Counted from the first letter of the stretch, positions 1-5,800 are shown. The stretch is 5,941 bases of DNA from Campylobacterota bacterium (GCA_013153915.1 JAADDL010000064.1:1-5941), one strand, 5' to 3'. Notes: generated from the sequence alone by a model not told the origin. Numbers and translations are program-made.

Positions 1-656
1 GCCCAAGAGGCGTCTTTTAACTTTTCCATTCTCTCTTTAAAAGGAGCCGGCTCGGTTCTTTTAAATCCTAGTCTTTTGGCTCCTATATAGGTGACGCCTA
101 TAAGCATACCTCCTAGTAAAAATCCGGGTATAACTCCCGCCATAAAGAGTTTTCCTATGGATTGCTCCGCCGTGACTCCATAAACTATCATGACGATAGA
201 AGGCGGTATCAAGATACCCAAACTTCCTGAAGTGGCTACCGTACCAACGGCATATCTTTTGGGATAACCAGCCTCTTGAATAGCACCGAACATAATAGAG
301 CCGATAGCGACGACGGTTGCGGGAGAGCTTCCGCTAACCGCGGCAAAAATGATGCTTGCAAATATGGCACTTATGGGAAGTCCGCCCGGAAGGTGTCCCA
401 CGGCGCTTTTAGCAAAGTCAATAATCCTTCTTGACGCGCTTCCTTTACTAAGGAGGTTTCCCGCAAGTATAAACATCGGTATCGCCATAAGAGAGTATGA
501 GTCTATCTTTTCAAAAAGCATAGAAGATACTTCAACCGGAGATATTGGGGTAAACATCATCAAAGTTATAAAAGTGCTACCTCCGAGCGCTACGGCTATG
601 GGAGTGCCTATAAGCATAAGAGAGAAAAACAGTCCGAAAAGTATATAGATGCTCAT
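1..656 (-). CDS. dctM: TRAP transporter large permease subunit DctM (partial, 3' end outside window)
   Basis: This is the large membrane subunit of a TRAP transporter, the ion-driven permease that carries substrate handed over by the periplasmic DctP protein across the inner membrane. The first 218 residues are present, about half of the usual ~425; the C-terminal half lies beyond position 1. The translation begins MSIYILFGLFFSLMLIG and shows family-typical stretches: MAIPMFILAGNLL near residues 57-69, AAVSGSSPATVVAIGS near 105-120, and SGSLGILIPPSIVMIVYG near 142-159, within a series of hydrophobic segments. The ATG (656-654) overlaps the dctQ stop TGA in an ATGA arrangement and has a strong AAGGAG (663-668) six bases upstream, so the start is well supported and translation is probably coupled to dctQ. 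The family is certain. The substrate is not readable from sequence; C4-dicarboxylates or another organic acid are likely. Confidence 0.96.
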   Translation of the reverse strand, partial: MSIYILFGLFFSLMLIGTPIAVALGGSTFITLMMFTPISPVEVSSMLFEKIDSYSLMAIPMFILAGNLLSKGSASRRIIDFAKSAVGHLPGGLPISAIFASIIFAAVSGSSPATVVAIGSIMFGAIQEAGYPKRYAVGTVATSGSLGILIPPSIVMIVYGVTAEQSIGKLFMAGVIPGFLLGGMLIGVTYIGAKRLGFKRTEPAPFKERMEKLKDASW

Positions 657-1474
657 TTATCTCTCCTTGCCAATTTCTTTAATCTTTGGTTTAATTTTTG
701 ATTTAGCTGGGCTAATTTCGCCTCTATCTTTCGTATTCTCTCGTCCCTTACATCATCTTTTAGTTCCGCAAGTTCCTCGTTTATCAACTTTTCCATCTCT
801 TTTTCAAGTTTTTCGAGTTTTTCCTCGATACGCTCTATCTTATCCTCTTTTTCGTGAAGTTCTAGCGTTTTTTCCAACTGTTCTATCTTTTCTTCGTTTT
901 CGCTCTCTTGCATCTTTGACAGTATCATCTCGGCTTCACTCTCTCTTCTGGCAAGTTCCGCCGGCGTTTTTATGATCTCTACGAGTTTTTCAAAAACCCT
1001 AAGGGCGGCCGAAGCGAAAGCGAGAGGTATAACACTATAGGGTATCCACATAGGAACGGCCCAATCATCACTCATGCCAAGCCACTTTATCTGAGGCACC
1101 ACAAGGTCTACCGAAACTTCTTCAAGGTCTATCTCTAGCTGCAAAAACTTAAAACCGTAGTAAGCGACGGCCGAAAGATAGATGATGACTATAATATGAG
1201 AGAGAATCATAAGAGCCTTCATGATAGGCGCGGGCAATCTCTCCATAAGTATAGTTACGGAGATGTGAGCGTCTTTTTTGAAGCAATATGCCGCTCCAAA
1301 AAAGGCGCTCCATATAAAAAAGTAGTTCGTTAATTCGCTAGCCCAAGTAATAGAACCGTTAAAACCGTATCTTGCGACAACATTTATAAAGGCCAGCACG
1401 ACTCCGGCAGCGATGCCGAAAGCCGCGATGGACCTATTTATGCTTCCAAGAATCTTATCTAACAAGCTAAACAT
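653..1474 (-). CDS. dctQ: TRAP transporter small permease subunit DctQ with long C-terminal coiled coil
   Basis: This is the small membrane subunit that pairs with DctM in the TRAP transporter. Four hydrophobic segments are visible, at about residues 15-36, 46-64, 84-109 and 142-160. The hallmark region RYGFNGSITWASELTNYFFIW (broken here as RYGFNGSITW at 35-44 then ASELTNYFFIW) and the KKDAHISV motif (66-73) identify the DctQ family. Two features are unusual. The loop between segments 3 and 4 (about 111-141) is long and acidic. From about residue 175 to 273 the protein continues as a highly charged Glu/Lys-rich helix with Leu and Ile at heptad-like spacing, predicting a cytoplasmic coiled coil; most DctQ proteins end soon after the fourth segment. 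The ATG is eight bases after the dctP stop with no clear Shine-Dalgarno, suggesting coupling to dctP. The stop overlaps the dctM start by four bases. Confidence 0.93.
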   Translation of the reverse strand: MFSLLDKILGSINRSIAAFGIAAGVVLAFINVVARYGFNGSITWASELTNYFFIWSAFFGAAYCFKKDAHISVTILMERLPAPIMKALMILSHIIVIIYLSAVAYYGFKFLQLEIDLEEVSVDLVVPQIKWLGMSDDWAVPMWIPYSVIPLAFASAALRVFEKLVEIIKTPAELARRESEAEMILSKMQESENEEKIEQLEKTLELHEKEDKIERIEEKLEKLEKEMEKLINEELAELKDDVRDERIRKIEAKLAQLNQKLNQRLKKLARRDK

Positions 1475-1482
1475 AGTTTTGT

Positions 1483-2481
1483 TTATTTAGCAAGCTTTAA
1501 AGCCGCTTCTATCAAATCTTTACCTATCTTCTTTTTATCATAGAATTGAGGATAGATAGTGCTTTCAACTTTTTCCCAAGCCGCTCTTTGCTCAGGTGTT
1601 AAAGTATATATTTTCAACTTACCTGTTTTGTCAGCATAAGCTTTGATTTTGTTAAATTGAGAATTGTTAAGCTCGATAGCGTATTGTCTCTCTTTTGCAG
1701 TAGCCTCTTTCATAGCTTGCTTTACGTCTTTTTGAAGATCGGCAGGCAAAGAGTTCCAAAACTTTTTACTCATAACGACAAGATATCCGAGATATCCGTG
1801 GTTACTCATAGTCATATACTTTTGAACTTCGTAGAATTTTTTAGTATATATGTTTGAGATAGTATTTTCTTGTCCGTCGATAACGCCTTGTTGAAGAGCC
1901 GAATAAACTTCGCTAAAAGGCATCATTTGAGGATTTGCGCCTACTACTTTAAACTGAGCTTCGAGAACTTTAGAGCTCATAATTCTAAACTTTTGACCTT
2001 TTGCGTCTTTTGGCCAAAGGATAGCTTTTTTGGAAGATGTCAACTCTTTAAAACCGTTATCCCAAAAGTCAAGTGCTACATAACCTTTTTTTGTTACCAT
2101 ATTTTTTAGTTTATCGCCTACTTCACTATCTTGTACTCTATGAACATGTGCCATATCTTTAAACAAGAACGGTAGATCGAAAAGTGCAAGTTGAGGCACG
2201 AATCTTCCGAACTTTGAAAAGCTAGGGCATGCCATTTGGACGGAATTTAGCTTGAGAGCTTTCAAAACCGCCTTATCTTTGTAGAGCTGAGAGTTTGGAT
2301 AAACTTGAACGTCTATTCTTCCGCCGCTAAGTTCTTCAAGTCTTTTGGCGAAAAAGTCTGCCGCTTTACCTTTAGGCGTATTCGGACTTACGACATGTGA
2401 AAACTTTAGTACATAATCGGCGGAAAAACCGCTTGTAGCCAACAAACTTGCTATCATAATAGCTTTAACTGTTTTTTTCAT
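1483..2481 (-). CDS. dctP: TRAP transporter periplasmic solute-binding protein DctP
   Basis: This is the periplasmic binding protein that captures substrate and delivers it to DctQM. The 332-residue length is normal for the family. A Sec signal peptide is visible (MKKTVKAIMIASLLATSGFS, probable cleavage near residues 20-21), followed by the mature start DYVLKFSHVVSPNTPKG, typical of DctP. The central segment GQKFRIM (162-168) contains Arg166, matching the conserved arginine that binds the substrate carboxylate in the family. It is followed by MPFSEVYSALQQGVIDGQEN (187-206), the usual signature ending in Asn206. The ATG has an AAGGAG (2488-2493) six bases upstream. It is the first gene of the dctPQM operon, and the 141-base gap to the regulator gene holds its probable promoter. 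A C4-dicarboxylate substrate is the usual annotation, but other carboxylates are possible. Confidence 0.96.
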   Translation of the reverse strand: MKKTVKAIMIASLLATSGFSADYVLKFSHVVSPNTPKGKAADFFAKRLEELSGGRIDVQVYPNSQLYKDKAVLKALKLNSVQMACPSFSKFGRFVPQLALFDLPFLFKDMAHVHRVQDSEVGDKLKNMVTKKGYVALDFWDNGFKELTSSKKAILWPKDAKGQKFRIMSSKVLEAQFKVVGANPQMMPFSEVYSALQQGVIDGQENTISNIYTKKFYEVQKYMTMSNHGYLGYLVVMSKKFWNSLPADLQKDVKQAMKEATAKERQYAIELNNSQFNKIKAYADKTGKLKIYTLTPEQRAAWEKVESTIYPQFYDKKKIGKDLIEAALKLAK

Positions 2482-2507
2482 AAAAAACTCCTTATAAAAT
2501 TTGAACT

Positions 2508-2513
2508 ATTGTA
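2508..2513 (-). promoter_or_regulatory. Putative -10 element for dctPQM
   Basis: On the minus strand this reads TACAAT, five of six matches to the sigma-70 -10 consensus, 27 bases upstream of the dctP ATG. The -35 position (about 2531-2536) has no good consensus and falls within a direct repeat that could be an activator site. The assignment is by inspection in AT-rich sequence, so it is tentative. Confidence 0.35.
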
Positions 2514-2523
2514 ATATTATTTT

Positions 2524-2540
2524 GTGTAAATTCTATGTAA
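2524..2540 (-). promoter_or_regulatory. Candidate response-regulator operator upstream of dctP (11-bp direct repeat)
   Basis: On the plus strand GTGTAA (2524-2529) and ATGTAA (2535-2540) are separated by five bases, giving an 11-bp period; the core is TGTAA twice. In the direction of dctP it reads TTACAT-N5-TTACAC. OmpR/PhoB-family dimers bind direct repeats with this period, often in place of the -35 element, ending about 10 bp before the -10. Here the repeat ends 10 bp before the putative TACAAT. A similar repeat lies at 3333-3349. Function is inferred; AT-rich DNA makes chance matches easy. Confidence 0.32.
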
Positions 2541-2610
2541 AATATGCAAAAATAGTGAAAAATATATAAATTTTATAACTAAAAGTTACATTTAAAGTAT
2601 TTTGGAGGTT

Positions 2611-2643
2611 GCGGGTGGCAGACTACAGTCTGTAGCCTACCGC
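2611..2643. repeat. Imperfect palindrome/hairpin over the response-regulator stop codon
   Basis: The segment has nested inverted symmetry: outer GCGG (2611-2614) against CCGC (2640-2643), and an inner CAGAC-TACA-GTCTG (2619-2632). A second overlapping palindrome, CTACA-GTC-TGTAG, covers 2623-2635. On the minus-strand transcript it can fold as GGU/ACC, GGC/GCC and AGAC/GUCU stems with small bulges. It covers the last seven codons and the stop of the regulator gene. No U-run follows on the minus strand, so it is not a standard intrinsic terminator; it could slow RNA decay, reduce read-through into dctP, or be a protein site. Confidence 0.45.
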
Positions 2644-3300
2644 ATGAATGTTTTGTATCAAGCCCTCGGGCAATTTTTTTCTAAGATTTTTCGCAAGAAG
2701 TCTAAGAGCGTTTTGGCTCATTGCGTTATCGTATCCCCATACATAAGTCTCTATCTCTTTATAATCAACCGTTCTATCTTTTTCGATGAGGAGTTTTAGC
2801 AGTCTGTTTTCTTTTTTCGTTAGTTTGTGCTGATTGCCCTCGTTGTCCACTATAAGGTGTTTATCTTCATCAAATATCCAGCCGTCGGCTAACTGATGCA
2901 CGCTTCTTTTTTCTTTATTTTGTAAAAATATCTCCAAAGCTCTTATGAGTTTCGTCTCCGTCAAAGGTTTTACGATATATCTGATAAGAGAAAGCTCTAC
3001 CGCACTTAGCATATACTCCACATCGGTATAGGCGGAAATGACGATTATTTGTGTTGAGGAGCTTATCTTTCTAATCTCTTTTGCAAGCTCTATGCCGTCA
3101 AGTCCCGGCATCTTGACATCGGTTATAACAAGATCGGGCATATGTTGCAGATACAATTCGTAAGCGTCGTCTCCGTTGTCCGCTACATAGACTTTTTTAA
3201 ACATCATCTTTAAAAGTTCGGCTATGTTTTCTCTCGTTCCCTTTTCGTCTTCGGCGTAAAGAACCGTATATTTTTTTAGATTTTCCAACTCTTCTTTCAT
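2623..3300 (-). CDS. OmpR-family two-component response regulator
   Basis: This is a DNA-binding response regulator, 225 residues, a normal length for the family. The receiver domain (about 10-127) has the acidic pair Glu17-Asp18, the phospho-acceptor Asp61 in VITDVKMPGLDG, the switch Ser89 in VISAY, and Lys111 followed by Pro. The C-terminal winged helix (about 138-225) has LTKKENRLLKLLIE, then the region NALRLLAKNLRKKL that corresponds to the recognition helix, and ends in the typical HAVGYRL. The ATG is nine bases after AAGGA (3310-3314). It is divergent from the kinase gene and on the same strand as dctPQM 141 bases downstream, so it is the obvious phosphorylation partner of that kinase and a likely regulator of the transporter. 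This is inference from position. The role parallels DctR of other DctSR systems, but OmpR-type output differs from some of them, so no symbol is given. Confidence 0.93.
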   Translation of the reverse strand: MKEELENLKKYTVLYAEDEKGTRENIAELLKMMFKKVYVADNGDDAYELYLQHMPDLVITDVKMPGLDGIELAKEIRKISSSTQIIVISAYTDVEYMLSAVELSLIRYIVKPLTETKLIRALEIFLQNKEKRSVHQLADGWIFDEDKHLIVDNEGNQHKLTKKENRLLKLLIEKDRTVDYKEIETYVWGYDNAMSQNALRLLAKNLRKKLPEGLIQNIHAVGYRL

Positions 3301-3332
3301 GATTTTTTATCCTTTTTGTTTAATTACATAAA

Positions 3333-3349
3333 ATGTTACGACAATGTAT
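3333..3349. promoter_or_regulatory. Candidate response-regulator operator between regulator and kinase genes
   Basis: ATGTTA (3333-3338) and ATGTAT (3344-3349) are repeated with an 11-bp period, the same spacing and a similar core to the repeat upstream of dctP (GTGTAA-N5-ATGTAA). Read toward the regulator it is ATACAT-N5-TAACAT, the same orientation relative to transcription as at dctP. It sits immediately upstream of the kinase -10 element and could serve either divergent gene, suggesting autoregulation. This is inferred from pattern alone. Confidence 0.28.
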
Positions 3350-3351
3350 GA

Positions 3352-3357
3352 TATAAT
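3352..3357 (+). promoter_or_regulatory. Putative -10 element (TATAAT) of the kinase gene
   Basis: A perfect TATAAT lies 35 bases upstream of the preferred GTG start, within a run reading TATGATATAATAAT. No -35 consensus is seen at the expected distance, which is common for sigma-70 promoters in Campylobacterota. The probable transcription start is near 3364-3366. Confidence 0.5.
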
Positions 3358-3381
3358 AATTTTGCATTAAAATCAATAAAA

Positions 3382-3386
3382 GAGGG
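3382..3386 (+). promoter_or_regulatory. Ribosome binding site that decides the kinase start
   Basis: GAGGG is directly against the ATG at 3387, leaving no spacer for that codon. It is six bases from the in-frame GTG at 3393, a normal distance. The GTG is therefore the better start. Confidence 0.6.
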
Positions 3387-3392
3387 ATGATT

Positions 3393-4970
3393 GTGAAGAT
3401 TATCAAAGAAAACAATATAGCCAAAGTCATAATCATATCGTTTAGCATCATACTTTTCGCTTTACTGTTTTTGACTATATATTTCTCGATAGAGAGGCAA
3501 TACAGGGAGTTTGAAAAAGAGTTAAACAGTTTGAAAGAGGAGAGGATAAACAACCAAAAACTATTTTTAAAAAGAGAGGTGGATTCGGTAATACATTTTA
3601 TAGATTTTGTAAATAAAGATATCAATATAAGCAAAGATGAAGCCAAAAAGATAGTATATAAGTATATAAACTCCATAAGATTCGGCGAAGGAGATAAAAA
3701 CTACGTTTTTGTATATAAGATAGTTGATTTTAACGGTGGAGACAAGTTTGCCAAAATGCTTATCAATCCAAACAGGATAGACCTTGTGGGAAAATATATC
3801 TCCGATAGCTATAAAGATGCCGACGGAAAAGAGTTTAGGAAAGAGTTTTTAAGGGATATTAGAAGCAAGGGCGATTCTTTTGTAGCCTATAAATACAAAA
3901 AGATGGGACAGCATAAAAAGATTTTGAAGTTATCGTATTTTAAACTATACAAAAAGTATGACTGGGTAGTAGCGGCGGGAGTATATCTGGACGATATAGA
4001 AAAATCCATCCAAGAGAAAAAAAGCGCCATACTTTTAAATATGAAAAAAGAGATAGTCACTACGGTGCTTATATATCTATTTTTCTTTATCGTAGCTTTT
4101 TTATTCTCTATTTTTCTCGGTAATAGGATAGATAACTTTTTTCAAAACTATAAAGACGAGGTCAAGAAAAAGACTTTGGAACTTGAAAAATTAAATAACG
4201 AACTGGAACAAAGAGTCAAGGAAGAGGTTGCGAAAAATAGAGAAAAAGATCAATTTTTAGTCCAAAAATCCAAATTTATAGCCCTCGGCGAAATGATAAG
4301 CAATATAGCCCATCAGTGGAGACAACCTCTAAACGAACTCTCTGCGGTGATGTTAAATATCAAGATGAGATATAGAAGAGGTATGCTTGATGAAGAGTAT
4401 TTTGCGAAAAAGAGCGAAGATATAGATAAGCTTCTTGATTTTATGTCTCAGACCATAGACGATTTTAGAAATTTTTTCCTTCCCGATAAAAAGAAAAAGC
4501 TTTTTTGCGTAAAAGAGGCTTGTGAAAGCGTGGTATTTATCATGTCTTCGTCCCTAAAGGATAAAAACATAAATGTTATCATAGATGTAGATAAGGATAT
4601 AAAGATATTCGGTTATAAGAGTGAATTTGAACAGGTGATTTTAAATATACTCTCAAACGCAAAATATATGCTGGTAAAAAACAGTATAAAAGACCCGTGT
4701 GTTTGTATAACTCTAAAGGACAACGGCGATGAGGCGTGCTTAAGGATAGAAGATAACGGAGGCGGCATAAAGACCGAGCCTATTGAGAAGATATTTGAGC
4801 CCTATTTTACGACAAAAGAGTCCTCTTCGGGTACGGGCATAGGGCTATATATGTCAAAACTCATCATAGAAAAAAATATGGGGGGATGTTTAAGAGCGTT
4901 CAATAGCGAAAAAGGGGCTGTTTTTTGTATAGAAATAAAAAAGGGTGACATAAGTCACCCGATTTCATGA
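3393..4970 (+). CDS. Membrane sensor histidine kinase with periplasmic Cache domain
   Basis: This sensor kinase probably phosphorylates the adjacent response regulator. Numbered from the GTG start (525 residues), it has a first membrane helix (about 12-32) and a periplasmic region (about 34-203). That region resembles a single Cache domain of the sCache_2 type: NYVFVYKIVDFNGG, LVGKYI, DADGKEF, and the closing KLSYFKLYKKYDWVVAAGVYLDD (split: KLSYFKLYKKYD, then WVVAAGVYLDD). A second helix (about 220-243) and a charged coiled coil (about 251-290) follow. The H-box is IAHQWRQPL with His307. The ATPase domain has Asn422 in the N-box, DNGGG (454-458), FEPYFTTK (468-475) and GTGIGL (480-485), so all catalytic boxes look intact. 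There is no attached receiver. Cache domains of this type bind small organic acids, which fits the neighbouring TRAP operon; the ligand is inferred. An ATG at 3387 is the alternative start. Confidence 0.94.
   Translation: MKIIKENNIAKVIIISFSIILFALLFLTIYFSIERQYREFEKELNSLKEERINNQKLFLKREVDSVIHFIDFVNKDINISKDEAKKIVYKYINSIRFGEGDKNYVFVYKIVDFNGGDKFAKMLINPNRIDLVGKYISDSYKDADGKEFRKEFLRDIRSKGDSFVAYKYKKMGQHKKILKLSYFKLYKKYDWVVAAGVYLDDIEKSIQEKKSAILLNMKKEIVTTVLIYLFFFIVAFLFSIFLGNRIDNFFQNYKDEVKKKTLELEKLNNELEQRVKEEVAKNREKDQFLVQKSKFIALGEMISNIAHQWRQPLNELSAVMLNIKMRYRRGMLDEEYFAKKSEDIDKLLDFMSQTIDDFRNFFLPDKKKKLFCVKEACESVVFIMSSSLKDKNINVIIDVDKDIKIFGYKSEFEQVILNILSNAKYMLVKNSIKDPCVCITLKDNGDEACLRIEDNGGGIKTEPIEKIFEPYFTTKESSSGTGIGLYMSKLIIEKNMGGCLRAFNSEKGAVFCIEIKKGDISHPIS
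4937..4960 (-). terminator. Intrinsic terminator for the lipoprotein transcript, inside the kinase coding region
   Basis: A perfect 7-bp stem, GGGTGAC (4943-4949) and GTCACCC (4954-4960), closes a 4-base loop. On the minus strand the stem is followed by T6, then A and T3 (4942 down to 4933), the standard Rho-independent form. It lies about 100 bases after the lipoprotein stop and within the last ten codons of the convergent kinase gene. On the plus strand no U-run follows, so it is mainly a minus-strand signal. Confidence 0.82.
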
Positions 4971-5061
4971 AAACAACACACAAGAGAGTAGATAGTTTTA
5001 AACTAAATTCTTTTTTAAGCTATGATGTAATTGTACAAGCTAAAAGTAAATAAAAAGTAAA
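4971..5061. other. Convergent intergenic gap between kinase and lipoprotein genes
   Basis: This AT-rich 91-base gap holds no gene. It contains a TATGAT (5021-5026, plus strand) resembling a -10 element and an 8-base palindrome TTGTACAA (5031-5038), neither with supporting context. No plus-strand terminator for the kinase gene was recognised here. Confidence 0.5.
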
Positions 5062-5619
5062 CTAGAAAAATATTTTTTCGGGAACGGGTGCGGAGATGAT
5101 TTGCTCTCTTTTTTTAGTTTGCGTGGTTTTATGGGGATTTGACGCGCTTTTGGTCGGCTTTTTGAGCTTTTTGATTTTTTTGGCATGGTAGTGTTTTACC
5201 GTACCGTAAACATAAAATGAGGCGATAGTGCCGTTTTTTATGATAGCGTATATCTTGTCTCCTATCTTTCCCATAGACTTTTTACCAAAGGCTTTAGCGA
5301 ACGATAGTTTACGGTTGGAAGTATCCGTTCCTTTTATGCCGTATATCCACTTTTTATATACTTTTGAGTAATATTTCTCGTTTATGACACCCTTTATATA
5401 GCCGTTGCCTTTTAGATTTAGCGTAAGATTTTTTTTACCCGCAAGACGCTGTTTGTATCTTTGGGAGAAAAAGCCGGTTTTGGAGCGAACATACTCTTTG
5501 TCGCCTTTGGTGTCGGTCTTTGATTTGTCGATAATCAAGGGTAAAGTTCGTTCGTTTTGTAAGGCGCAAGATGCGAGGATGAGGACTATAGCGATAGATA
5601 AAACAGTTTTTAAATGCAA
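5062..5619 (-). CDS. Putative lysine-rich lipoprotein of unknown function
   Basis: I do not recognise the family. The 185-residue product starts with a lipoprotein signal peptide: a short charged N-terminus, a hydrophobic run, and the lipobox Leu15-Ala16-Ser17-Cys18, so it should be lipidated at Cys18 and membrane-anchored. The middle (about 60-143) looks beta-rich with alternating hydrophobic and polar residues, including GNGYIKGVI, WIYGIKGTDT and GDKIYAIIKNGTIASFYVYG. The tail from about 146 is low-complexity and strongly basic, with many lysines, and ends EKIFF. The start is TTG (5617-5619) with GGAG (5626-5629) six bases upstream; the signal peptide begins right there, which supports it. 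The gene follows ssrA in the same direction with no visible terminator between, so it is probably expressed by read-through from ssrA. Its own transcript end is the hairpin at 4937-4960. It is a real gene by signal peptide, RBS and terminator; its role is unknown. Confidence 0.8.
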   Translation of the reverse strand: MHLKTVLSIAIVLILASCALQNERTLPLIIDKSKTDTKGDKEYVRSKTGFFSQRYKQRLAGKKNLTLNLKGNGYIKGVINEKYYSKVYKKWIYGIKGTDTSNRKLSFAKAFGKKSMGKIGDKIYAIIKNGTIASFYVYGTVKHYHAKKIKKLKKPTKSASNPHKTTQTKKREQIISAPVPEKIFF

Positions 5620-5625
5620 ATTTTA

Positions 5626-5629
5626 CTCC
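5626..5629 (-). promoter_or_regulatory. Ribosome binding site supporting the TTG start of the lipoprotein
   Basis: On the minus strand GGAG is six bases before TTG (5619-5617). It begins only five bases after the tmRNA 3' CCA, so a transcript cut at the tmRNA end would leave a leader of about 15 bases. Confidence 0.65.
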
Positions 5630-5704
5630 GTAAATGGTGGAAGTGAGGGGAATTGAACCCCTGTCCAAAAGCCAACTCGCAATGGGTCTTTTTACATGCT
5701 TGAC

Positions 5705-5756
5705 GCAAATGAAAATGTCTCGATTTGTTCGCCTCATTTGCAAAAACGAACAAATC
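5705..5756 (-). other. ssrA: tmRNA pseudoknot nearest the 3' end (PK4-like)
   Basis: Stem 1 is a perfect 10-bp pairing of GATTTGTTCG with CGAACAAATC (5747-5756 with 5722-5731). Stem 2 pairs GCAAATGA in its loop (5734-5741) with TCATTTGC downstream (5705-5712), 8 bp. Both are read directly from sequence. Confidence 0.88.
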
Positions 5757-5759
5757 AAA

Positions 5760-5797
5760 GCTCAAAATGTCGACCGAGAGATGAGCGACTCCCGATC
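5760..5797 (-). other. ssrA: tmRNA middle pseudoknot (PK3-like)
   Basis: Stem 1 pairs GATCGGGAG (5789-5797) with CTCTCGGTC (5772-5780), nine pairs including two G-U. Stem 2 pairs GCTCA (5782-5786) with TGAGC (5760-5764). Confidence 0.8.
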
Positions 5798-5800
5798 CAA

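Noticed and set aside
349..975. Two adjacent plus-strand open frames (349-648 and 649-975)
   Set aside because: They are antisense to dctM and dctQ, which have clear family identity, and their translations show no domain or sensible start signals.
1657..2109. Plus-strand open frames opposite dctP
   Set aside because: They are shadows of the dctP coding sequence, with no ribosome binding site or recognisable protein character.
2482..2622. Sigma-54 promoter upstream of dctP, as in some dct systems
   Set aside because: No GG-N10-GC element with the right flanks was found on the minus strand before dctP, and the adjacent regulator is OmpR-type without an AAA+ domain.
2602..2799. Plus-strand 65-codon frame preceded by GGAGG-like sequence
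   Set aside because: It is antisense to the conserved winged-helix region of the regulator; the protein is not family-like and the purine-rich stretch is too close to the start to judge.
3320..3676. Minus-strand 118-codon hydrophobic frame overlapping the kinase N-terminus
   Set aside because: Its hydrophobicity follows from reading AT-rich, lysine-rich kinase codons in antisense; the kinase is clearly the real gene.
5021..5038. TATGAT and TTGTACAA in the convergent gap as a plus-strand promoter or operator
   Set aside because: Any such promoter would drive only antisense RNA to the lipoprotein, no -35 or gene supports it, and such matches are expected by chance in AT-rich DNA.
5635..5706. 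An ordinary tRNA gene at the CCA-ending T-arm
   Set aside because: There is no anticodon arm upstream; instead there are a tag frame and pseudoknots, which identify tmRNA.
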